The notes beneath the pieces are model-generated. The model was not told the origin of the DNA, made no database searches, and saw only the letters and a program-made list of their open reading frames with translations. The position numbers were made by a program, and so were the translations under genes. DNA of 64,000 nt from VAXT01 sp963850415 (GTDB taxonomy: Bacteria > Actinomycetota > Thermoleophilia > Gaiellales > Gaiellaceae), in NCBI GenBank assembly GCA_963850415.1, contig CAWKLE010000002.1:558001-622000 (forward strand), written 5' to 3'. Shown piece after piece: positions 58,218 to 64,000 of the stretch. Each line of letters opens with the position of its first letter. Positions within the stretch are counted from its first letter, which is position 1.

Positions 58218-58580
58218 GTGGCCGTCGACGTCGACCGGTTCCGTGACCTCCTGCAGGAGGAGCGGCAGCGCGTGGTCGACGCGATCGAGTACCTGCACAA
58301 GGAGAACCCGGGCTCGATCGAAGACGAAACGGACGACGAGACGACCGACAACCACATCGCCGAGACCGCGACGGTGACGGTCGACCGCGAGATCGACTAC
58401 ACGCTCGAGGAGAACTCGGAGAACGTCCTCTCGTCGATCGACGGCGCGCTGGAGCGCATCCAGGAAGGGACCTACGGGACCTGTGTCAACTGCGGGAAGG
58501 CGATAGACGAGGACCGGCTCGCCGCGATCCCGTGGGCGACCCATTGCATCGACTGCAAGCGGCTGGAGGAGCGCGGTTGA
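58218..58580 (+). CDS. DksA/TraR-type C4 zinc-finger protein
   Basis: The 120-residue protein has an N-terminal coiled coil (FRDLLQEERQRVVDAIEYL), an acidic middle (DETDDETTDNHIAET) and a C4 zinc finger (CVNCGKAIDE ... CIDCKRLEE). The family binds the RNA polymerase secondary channel, but DksA's acidic loop tip is not clearly conserved here. GTG 58218 is preferred because of the hexamer 6 bases upstream. Its stop overlaps the lspA start (TTGA). Confidence 0.85.
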   Translation: MAVDVDRFRDLLQEERQRVVDAIEYLHKENPGSIEDETDDETTDNHIAETATVTVDREIDYTLEENSENVLSSIDGALERIQEGTYGTCVNCGKAIDEDRLAAIPWATHCIDCKRLEERG

Positions 58581-59158
58581 GCGAGCCGGCGCAGCGCAAC
58601 GTCGACGTTCGGGTCGGCTCGTCGACCGATGCGCTAACGCCGCTGGCAGGCGCCCGCCGCTCGTTGCACGCGCGGAGGCAGCAATGGATCGGGCTGCTCG
58701 CGATCGCCCTGGCGGCGCTCGCCGGCGACCAGCTGACGAAGCACATCGTGGTCAGCCACCTGACACTCGACGCCGAGCGCCACGTCGCCGGTCCGCTGTC
58801 GATCCATCACGTCCAGAACTCTGGGATCGCATTCGGGCTCTTCGCGCGCGCCACGCCGGTGGTGACCATCCTCACCGCGCTCGCGGTGGCCTGGATGCTC
58901 GTCTTCTTCGCCCGCTCGGGCTCGCGCCACCCGATCCTCCCCATCGCGCTCGGACTGCTGATCGGCGGCAGCGCGTCCAACCTCCTCGACCGGATCCGGC
59001 TCGGGCACGTGACCGACTTCATCGACCTGCGCTTCTGGCCCGCGTTCAACCTGGCGGACAGCTTCATCGTCCTCGGCGTGCTCGTCCTGCTCGCTGCGCT
59101 GCTGCTCCCGCAACGGGCGCCGGACCGGCCGCGCCCGGTTCCCGACGTCCACGCTTAG
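58577..59158 (+). CDS. lspA: Lipoprotein signal peptidase (signal peptidase II)
   Basis: From TTG 58577 the 193-residue protein has a 45-residue cytoplasmic Arg-rich extension and four membrane helices. The catalytic Asp residues lie in SNLLDRIRLGHVTDFID and FNLADSFIVLG; the HHVQNSGIAFG segment is also typical. It removes signal peptides of lipoproteins such as the one at 46.5 kb. The TTG overlaps the previous stop. Its TAG stop lies in the TAGGGT hexamer ahead of rluD. Confidence 0.94.
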   Translation: MSEPAQRNVDVRVGSSTDALTPLAGARRSLHARRQQWIGLLAIALAALAGDQLTKHIVVSHLTLDAERHVAGPLSIHHVQNSGIAFGLFARATPVVTILTALAVAWMLVFFARSGSRHPILPIALGLLIGGSASNLLDRIRLGHVTDFIDLRFWPAFNLADSFIVLGVLVLLAALLLPQRAPDRPRPVPDVHA

Positions 59159-60038
59159 GGTCCCCGAGGAAGCCGCGGGAACGCGGCTCGACCGCTTTCT
59201 CGCCCCGCTGCCCGGAATCGGATCGCGCTCTGCGGCCGAGCGGCTCGTCGAGGGCGGCAACGTCCGCGTAGACGGCCGTGCGCGGCCGAAGAGCTACCGC
59301 CTCGAAGGCGGCGAGAAGCTCGAGGTCGAGCTGCCGCCGGAGCCCGCGCGCGAGATCGTGCGCGAGGACGTCGAGCTCCGCATCGCCTACGAGGACGAGC
59401 ACCTGCTCGTCGTGGACAAGCCGGCGGGCGTGGTCGTCCATCCCGGTGCGGGGCATGCAACCGGCACGCTCGTCCACGGGCTCGCAGGGCGCACAGCCGG
59501 AGGGGAGGAGGACCGACCGGGCATCGTCCACCGGCTCGATCGCGACACCTCCGGCCTGCTCGTCGTCGCCCGGTCCGACGACGCGTACGAGCAACTGCAG
59601 GAGCTCGTTCGGCGCCATGAGCTCGAGCGGCGTTACGTTGCGCTCGTCCGCGGGCATCCGCGCTCGTGGCGGGGCCGGATCGACGCACCGATCGGGCGCG
59701 ACCGGGACGATCCGACGCGCCGCTCCCTGGACACCGACTCGCCGCGCGACGCGGTCACGCACTTCGAGGTCGAGGAGCTCCTCGGCGCGCATGCGCTCCT
59801 GAACGTGCGGCTGGAGACGGGCCGCACGCACCAGATCCGCGTCCACCTGGCCGCGATCGACCTCCCGGTCGTCGGAGACCGTGTCTACGGCGTGCCGGAC
59901 AAGGCGCTCGGTCGGCAGTTCCTGCACGCGAACCGGCTCGCGTTCGAGCATCCGTTGACGCGCGAGAGGATCGACGTCGAGTCGCCGCTGCCGGACGATC
60001 TGGCCGCCTATCTCGGCCGATTGAGGGCGACAGGCTAG
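59154..60038 (+). CDS. rluD: 23S rRNA pseudouridine synthase RluD, 5' end uncertain
   Basis: The protein has an S4 domain (RLDRFLAPLPGIGSRSAAERLVEGG and VRVDGRARPKSYRLEGGEKL) and a pseudouridine synthase domain with the catalytic Asp in HRLDRDTSGLLVVAR and KPAGVVVHPG. It modifies 23S helix 69 uridines. The S4 domain needs a start near 59151-59154, but no ATG, GTG or TTG exists there in frame: the codons are ACG, CTT, AGG, GTC. The first standard start is GTG 59358, which would cut the S4 domain off. A non-standard start or a local sequence error is likely. Confidence 0.88.
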   Translation, partial: LRVPEEAAGTRLDRFLAPLPGIGSRSAAERLVEGGNVRVDGRARPKSYRLEGGEKLEVELPPEPAREIVREDVELRIAYEDEHLLVVDKPAGVVVHPGAGHATGTLVHGLAGRTAGGEEDRPGIVHRLDRDTSGLLVVARSDDAYEQLQELVRRHELERRYVALVRGHPRSWRGRIDAPIGRDRDDPTRRSLDTDSPRDAVTHFEVEELLGAHALLNVRLETGRTHQIRVHLAAIDLPVVGDRVYGVPDKALGRQFLHANRLAFEHPLTRERIDVESPLPDDLAAYLGRLRATG

Positions 60039-60041
60039 ACT
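60036..60041 (+). promoter_or_regulatory. Probable -10 element of rpsB
   Basis: TAGACT, part of which is the rluD stop, starts the 115-base gap before rpsB. A start a few bases later would give a leader of about 105 bases carrying the hairpin at 60074-60113. Confidence 0.45.
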
Positions 60042-60073
60042 TCAGCCGGCTCTGTAACCCGTCCCGGCGGGAG

Positions 60074-60113
60074 GGTGGATGGTGGTGCCGCTGTAGCAGT
60101 GGTTCCATCCGCC
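60074..60113 (+). ncRNA. Structured rpsB leader hairpin
   Basis: A two-part hairpin is strong: an outer stem of nine pairs (GGTGGATGG 60074-60082 with CCATCCGCC 60105-60113, one G-U) and an inner stem CCGCTG (60088-60093) with CAGTGG (60097-60102) around TAG. It lies 40 bases before the rpsB GTG. Leaders of r-protein operons often bind their own protein, so an S2 autoregulatory site is a reasonable guess. Confidence 0.5.
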
Positions 60114-60153
60114 GCCGCCGGCTGCAACCAAACACAACCACAGGAGGCAAGTC

Positions 60154-61038
60154 GTGGCAGTCGTCACCATGCGAGAGCTGCTGGAGTCCGGAGTGCACTT
60201 CGGGCACCAGACGCGTCGCTGGGATCCAAAGATGCGCCGCTTCATCTTCGGCGAGCGCGGTGGGATCTACATCATCAATCTCGAGCAGACGCTCCAGCTT
60301 CTGGAGGAGGCGGCCGCGTTCACGCGGAACCTCGCCGAGCGAGGGGGCACGGTGCTCTTCGTCGGCACGAAGAAGCAGGCCCAGGACTCGATCGAGGAGC
60401 ATGCGAAGCGGGTCGGGATGCCATACGTCAACCACCGCTGGTTGGGCGGTCTGCTCACCAACTGGCGCACGATCTCGGCGCGGATCGACCGCCTGCACGA
60501 GTCGCGCCGGTTGAAGGAGGAGGGCCAGCTCGACCTGCTCCCGCCGAAGGAGCGGCTCTCGATGCTCGCCGAGCTCGAGCGCCTCGAAAGCCATCTCGGA
60601 GGCGTGGCCGACATGAAGCGCCAGCCCGACGCGATGCTCGTCGTCGACCTGCGCAAGGAGGCGATCGCGGTGCGCGAGGCGCGCCGCCTCGGCTTGCCCG
60701 TCGTCGCGCTCGTGGACACGAACTGCGACCCGGACGAGGCCGACTACGTCGTCCCGGGCAACGACGACGCGATCAAATCCTGCGATCTCGTGATCCGCAC
60801 GATCGCGGACTCGATCGAGGCCGGCAAGCAGAAGGTGAAGCCGGAGGAGTTCAACGGGCAGGCGGCGACCGCTGCGGAGCCTGCTGCCGAAGAGCCGGAG
60901 CCCGCGCCCGAGAGCCGAGCTGCGGAGGAAGGGCCGGCTGCTGAGGAGCCCGCTCCTGCTCCTGCCGAGGAGCCTGCTCCCGCGCCTGCAGCTGAGGAGC
61001 CCGCTCCCGCTCCTGCGGAGGAGGTGCCGGCCGAATGA
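60154..61038 (+). CDS. rpsB: Ribosomal protein uS2 with a repetitive acidic tail
   Basis: The 294-residue protein has a complete uS2 core (about 1-228: MRELLESGVHFGHQTRRWDPKM, KKQAQDSIEEHAKRVGMPYVNHRWLGG, PDAMLVVDLRKE, ALVDTNCDPD). A 65-residue tail built of Ala, Glu and Pro (repeated AEEPAPAP units) is added. The tail is disordered and its role unknown; similar tails occur in other actinobacteria. AGGAGG lies 7-8 bases before the GTG, the classical leadered arrangement. The stop overlaps tsf as ATGA. Confidence 0.97.
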   Translation: MAVVTMRELLESGVHFGHQTRRWDPKMRRFIFGERGGIYIINLEQTLQLLEEAAAFTRNLAERGGTVLFVGTKKQAQDSIEEHAKRVGMPYVNHRWLGGLLTNWRTISARIDRLHESRRLKEEGQLDLLPPKERLSMLAELERLESHLGGVADMKRQPDAMLVVDLRKEAIAVREARRLGLPVVALVDTNCDPDEADYVVPGNDDAIKSCDLVIRTIADSIEAGKQKVKPEEFNGQAATAAEPAAEEPEPAPESRAAEEGPAAEEPAPAPAEEPAPAPAAEEPAPAPAEEVPAE

Positions 61039-61829
61039 CGGAGGTCACGGCAGACATGGTCAGGGAACTGCGCGAGATGACCGGCGCGCCGATGATGGAC
61101 ACGAAGCGCGCTCTCGTGGACGCCGACGGCGACCTCGAGGCCGCGAAGCAGCTTCTGCGCGAGCGGGGCATGGCCTCGGCCGGCAAGCGCGCCGGCAACG
61201 AGACGCCCGAGGGCATCGTCCTGACCCGCCTGGACGACTCGAAGGGCACGATCGTCGCGATCGGCTCCGAGACCGAGCCCGTCTCCAAGAACGACGAGTT
61301 CCGCGCGTTCGCCGAGAAGGTGCTCGACACGGTCGAGGAGAACGGGCCGGACGCCGTCGAGTCGCTCGAGGACGAGCGCAAGGAGCTGATCGGCAAGATC
61401 GGCGAGAACATCCTCGTCCGCGGCGCCGCGCGGTTCGAGACCGGCAACGGCGAGGCGATCGCCGCCTACGTCCATCCGCCGGCGAACAAGATCGGCGTCC
61501 TCGTCAAGGCAGAGGGCTCGCCCGAGGCCGCGCGCAGGCTCGCGATGCACATCGCGTTCGCCGCACCGCGCTTCGCGACGCGCGACGAGGTGCCCGAGGA
61601 GGAGGTCGCCAAGGAGCGCGAGATCTACGAGAAGCTCCCCGAGGTCGAGTCCAAGCCGGAGCAGGCGCGTCCGAAGATCGTCGAGGGCATGCTCGGCAAG
61701 CGGTTCTTCGCCGAGAACGTGCTCGCCGAGCAGGCGTGGATCCACGAGCCGAAGAAGACGGTCGCGCAGGCGCTCGAGGAGGAAGGGCTGAAGGTGCTCG
61801 AGTTCGAGCGCTACGCCCTCGCCGAGTGA
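61035..61829 (+). CDS. tsf: Elongation factor Ts
   Basis: The 264-residue protein begins with the EF-Tu binding domain (VTADMVRELREMTGAPMMDTKRALVDADGD) and has the Asp/Phe contact region (TPEGIV, VSKNDEFRAFA). It exchanges GDP on EF-Tu. The ATG overlaps the rpsB stop. Its stop overlaps pyrH as GTGA, so the genes are translated in a row. Confidence 0.97.
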   Translation: MTEVTADMVRELREMTGAPMMDTKRALVDADGDLEAAKQLLRERGMASAGKRAGNETPEGIVLTRLDDSKGTIVAIGSETEPVSKNDEFRAFAEKVLDTVEENGPDAVESLEDERKELIGKIGENILVRGAARFETGNGEAIAAYVHPPANKIGVLVKAEGSPEAARRLAMHIAFAAPRFATRDEVPEEEVAKEREIYEKLPEVESKPEQARPKIVEGMLGKRFFAENVLAEQAWIHEPKKTVAQALEEEGLKVLEFERYALAE

Positions 61830-62593
61830 CCGTCCGCGAGGAGGAGACCCCCGTCGCTCCGGTCGAGGGCAAGGCCGCCTTCGACCGCATCCTGCTCAAG
61901 CTCTCCGGCGAGGCGCTGATGGGCGACAAGGAGTTCGGCCTCGAGCTCCCGCGGATCGAGGCGATCGCCGAGGAGATCGTCGAGTGCCAGAAGACGGGCG
62001 TCGAGATCGCGATCGTCGTCGGCGCCGGGAACATCTACCGCGGGATGTCCGCCGCGGCCGAGGGCATGGACCGCGCAACCGCGGACTACGCCGGGATGCT
62101 CGCGACGCTCCTCAACGCGCTCGCCCTCCAGGACGTGCTCGAGCGGCTCGGCGCGAACACGCGCATCCTGTCCGCGATCGGCGTGGCCGAAGTGGCCGAG
62201 CCGTACATCCGGCGCCGTGGCATCCGCCACCTCGAGAAGGGGCGCATCGTGATCTTCGCCGCCGGCACTGGGAACCCGTTCTTCACGACGGACACGGCGG
62301 CGGCCCTGCGCGCGCTCGAGATCGGCGCCGACACGATCCTGATGGCCAAGCACGGCGTCGACGGCGTCTACGACGCAGATCCGCACGTCGACCCGACGGC
62401 TGAGCTCCTGCCCGAGCTCACGCACCTGGAGGCGATCGAGCGCGGCCTCGAGGTGATGGACGTGACCGCACTCTCGCTGTGCATGGAGAACAAGCTCCCG
62501 ATCCACGTCTTCGGGCTTGTCGACGGGAACATCAAGCGCGTGCTCACAGGTGCGAAGGTCGGCACAATCATCCGCACCCCCGGGAAGGAGTAG
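61826..62593 (+). CDS. pyrH: Uridylate kinase
   Basis: The 255-residue protein phosphorylates UMP to UDP. It has LLKLSGEALMG (ATP-binding Lys), IVVGAGNIYRG, ADYAGMLATLLNALALQD, FAAGTGNPFFTTDTAA and LMAKHGVDGVYDADP. GTG 61826 overlaps tsf; the N-terminal acidic extension TVREEETPVAPVEG is unusual. Reports from other bacteria link PyrH activity to GTP and UTP; nothing in the sequence speaks to that here. Confidence 0.97.
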   Translation: MTVREEETPVAPVEGKAAFDRILLKLSGEALMGDKEFGLELPRIEAIAEEIVECQKTGVEIAIVVGAGNIYRGMSAAAEGMDRATADYAGMLATLLNALALQDVLERLGANTRILSAIGVAEVAEPYIRRRGIRHLEKGRIVIFAAGTGNPFFTTDTAAALRALEIGADTILMAKHGVDGVYDADPHVDPTAELLPELTHLEAIERGLEVMDVTALSLCMENKLPIHVFGLVDGNIKRVLTGAKVGTIIRTPGKE

Positions 62594-62600
62594 GACCCAC

Positions 62601-63164
62601 GTGAACGGCATCGACGATCTCGTGCAGGACGCCGAGCGGCGCATGGACAAGTCCGTGGAGTCGACCCAGGTCGAGTTCAACACCGTCCGCACGGGCCGTG
62701 CGTCGGCCGCGCTGCTCGACCGGATCGGCGTCGACTACTACGGTCAGCAGACGCCGCTCAAGCAGCTCGCGACGATCAACGTCCCCGAGCCGCGCATGCT
62801 GACCGTGCAGCCGTTCGACCCCAGCTCGATCAAGGAGATCGAGCGTGCGATCCAGGAGTCCGAGCTCGGCCTGACGCCGTCGAACGACGGCAAGGTGATC
62901 CGCCTGCCGATTCCGCAGCTGACCGAGGAGCGGCGCCAGGAGCTCGTCAAGATCGTCCGCCAGATCGCGGAAGATGGAAGGATCGCCGTCCGCAACGTGC
63001 GCCGTGACGCCGACAAGCACCTGAAGGAGCTGAAGACGAAGGGCGAGGTCGGCGAGGACGACGAGCGCCGCGCGGAGGAGCGCGTGCAGAAGCTCACCGA
63101 CGACCACACGAGCCGGATCGACGACCTCCTGAAGCGCAAGGAAGCCGAGATCACCGAGGTCTGA
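62601..63164 (+). CDS. frr: Ribosome recycling factor
   Basis: The 187-residue protein has the RRF domain I coiled coil and domain II: AERRMDKSVESTQVEF, VRTGRASAALLD, YYGQQTPLKQLATINVPEPRML, and RNVRRDADKHLKELK. It releases ribosomes with EF-G after termination. GTG 62601 is 7 bases after the pyrH stop with GGAAGGAG before it. Its stop is overlapped by the uppS start as CTGA. Confidence 0.97.
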   Translation: MNGIDDLVQDAERRMDKSVESTQVEFNTVRTGRASAALLDRIGVDYYGQQTPLKQLATINVPEPRMLTVQPFDPSSIKEIERAIQESELGLTPSNDGKVIRLPIPQLTEERRQELVKIVRQIAEDGRIAVRNVRRDADKHLKELKTKGEVGEDDERRAEERVQKLTDDHTSRIDDLLKRKEAEITEV

Positions 63165-63904
63165 CACTGCTCGAGCGGATCCGCGGCGCTCTTCGTCGCC
63201 GGCCAGAGGTCTCGCCGGGCGAAGTTCCGCGTTCCGTCGCGATCATCCTGGACGGGAACGGCCGCTGGGCGGAGGCACGCGGGTTGCCGGTGGAGGCAGG
63301 GCACCGCGAGGGAACGCGGGCGCTCCGCCGGACCGTCGAGGCGGCGATCGACCTCGGCATCGAGTCGCTCACGGTGTACGCGTTCTCGACCGAGAACTGG
63401 TTGCGCCCACCGCCGGAGGTGGACTCGCTGATGGAGATCTTCCACGAGACGATCGACCGCGAGCTGCCGGATCTGGCGGCGCAGGGCGTGCGTACGCGCT
63501 TCATCGGGCGCCGCGATCGCGCGCCGGAGTCGCTCCAGGAGAGGATGGCGGCGCTGGAGCTCGAGACGGCGGGCCGCGACGTGCTCCAGCTGTGGATCGC
63601 GTTCGACTACGGGGGACGGGCCGAGCTAGCGGATGCGGCCCGCGCGATGATCCAGGCGGGCCTGCGCGCAGAAGAGGTCGACGAGGACGTGTTCGCTGTT
63701 TACTTGTACGCCCCGGACATGCTCGATCCCGATCTGGTGATCAGGACCTCCGGGGAGTTGCGGATGTCCAACTTCCTGCTCTGGCAGCTCGCGTACTCGG
63801 AGTTCTTCTTCGTGGACACACTCTGGCCCGACTTCGGCGAGAAGGAGCTGCGGCAGGCGGTGGTCGCGTACGCGGGCAGGCAGCGACGGTTCGGCCGGCG
63901 ATGA
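63161..63904 (+). CDS. uppS: Isoprenyl transferase (undecaprenyl diphosphate synthase) with CTG start
   Basis: The protein contains VAIILDGNGRWAEARGLPVEAGHREG (catalytic Asp31), TVYAFSTENW, IRTSGELRMSNFLLWQLAYSEFFF and the terminal VAYAGRQRRFG, so it is a complete cis-prenyltransferase. No ATG, GTG or TTG precedes the catalytic DGN in frame after the frr stop. The best start is CTG 63161 (overlap CTGA), giving 247 residues, the usual length; CTG 63167 is an alternative. GTG 63284 would remove the active site. It makes the lipid carrier for wall and surface glycans. Confidence 0.92.
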   Translation: MTLLERIRGALRRRPEVSPGEVPRSVAIILDGNGRWAEARGLPVEAGHREGTRALRRTVEAAIDLGIESLTVYAFSTENWLRPPPEVDSLMEIFHETIDRELPDLAAQGVRTRFIGRRDRAPESLQERMAALELETAGRDVLQLWIAFDYGGRAELADAARAMIQAGLRAEEVDEDVFAVYLYAPDMLDPDLVIRTSGELRMSNFLLWQLAYSEFFFVDTLWPDFGEKELRQAVVAYAGRQRRFGRR

Positions 63905-64000
63905 GCTCGTTCTGGTCGCGGATCCTGATCTCGGCCGCTGGGATCCCGCTCGTCCTGTGGCTGATGTACCTGGGCGGCTGGCCGCTGTTCGGGCTCGCCC
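63901..64000 (+). CDS. cdsA: Phosphatidate cytidylyltransferase, 5' end only
   Basis: The window ends after 33 codons: SSFWSRILISAAGIPLVLWLMYLGGWPLFGLA, giving a first membrane helix as in CdsA. The frr-uppS-cdsA order is conserved in most bacteria. The ATG overlaps the uppS stop as ATGA. The catalytic signature lies beyond the edge, so the call rests on context and the first helix. Confidence 0.75.
   Translation, partial: MSSFWSRILISAAGIPLVLWLMYLGGWPLFGLA

Noticed and set aside
1..64000. tRNA, rRNA, CRISPR, IS or prophage signals
   Set aside because: No T-loop GTTCRA context outside coding genes, no spaced direct repeats, and no transposase, integrase or phage protein was found on reading both strands.

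Overview
The window is one compact, very GC-rich bacterial chromosome segment (about 70% G+C by eye) carrying roughly 70 protein genes. There is no tRNA, rRNA, CRISPR array, insertion sequence or phage gene that I can see, and no gene-free stretch above 300 bases; the longest gap is 31976-32227. Several traits point to Actinobacteriota: the order tlyA-nadK-recN-steA-steB-pyrG, a MurA with Asp in place of the catalytic Cys, a mutasome (imuB/dnaE2) behind actinobacterial-type LexA boxes, many GTG/TTG starts, and many starts with a TANNNT hexamer 6-7 bases upstream (probable leaderless transcripts). Bacterial-type glyQ/glyS, PPDK with its regulator, and an aroQ-pepQ-efp-accB-accC-nusB-xseB-ispA-tlyA-recN order also known from Bacillus suggest a deep lineage such as Thermoleophilia (Gaiellales-like). 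That placement is inference.

Layout. 1-19.4 kb: shikimate dehydratase, M24 peptidase, EF-P, biotin carrier (fused to a degenerate carboxyltransferase domain) and biotin carboxylase, NusB, prenyl synthase, TlyA, NAD kinase, RecN, SteA/SteB, a GT2-MraY-like fusion, CTP synthase, an M20 peptidase, a DUF3866 protein, an aldo/keto reductase and alanine dehydrogenase. 19.4-24.8 kb: a 44-residue membrane protein, DeoB, pyrimidine phosphorylase, MutM and a frameshifted O-antigen-ligase-like membrane protein. 24.8-28.4 kb: ECF sigma factor, single-span partner protein, two tandem L,D-transpeptidases and a small acidic protein behind a compact structured element. 28.4-39.9 kb: RecO, GlyQ/GlyS, the PPDK regulator, a secreted Trp-rich protein, PPDK, a zinc-ribbon rhomboid, ComB-like phosphatase, VOC protein and an F420/NADP-type reductase. 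39.9-46.5 kb: MFS exporter and the SOS mutasome imuB-DUF6504-(cupin)-dnaE2.

46.5-54.2 kb: lipoprotein, GT4 glycosyltransferase, class V aminotransferase, HD protein, MurA, subtilase, a HisB homologue missing metal ligands, and RidA. 54.3-60.0 kb: cca and the division cluster pgeF-yggS-sepF-yggT-divIVA, followed by a DksA-type zinc finger, lspA and rluD. 60.0-64.0 kb: rpsB-tsf-pyrH-frr-uppS-cdsA, cut by the window edge.

The most distinctive signals are: (i) palindromic repeats embedded in frame inside dnaE2, one of them homologous to a repeat upstream of glyQ; (ii) a three-member family of about 50-bp intergenic elements ahead of a SRPBCC gene, ald and cca; (iii) pseudo-enzyme domains (carboxyltransferase in AccB, HisB, ImuB); (iv) uppS, and probably rluD and the ligase, which lack any ATG/GTG/TTG where the protein must begin, uppS starting best at a CTG; (v) three convergent gene pairs whose stop codons share one CTAG palindrome; and (vi) a perfect pair of LexA boxes at imuB.
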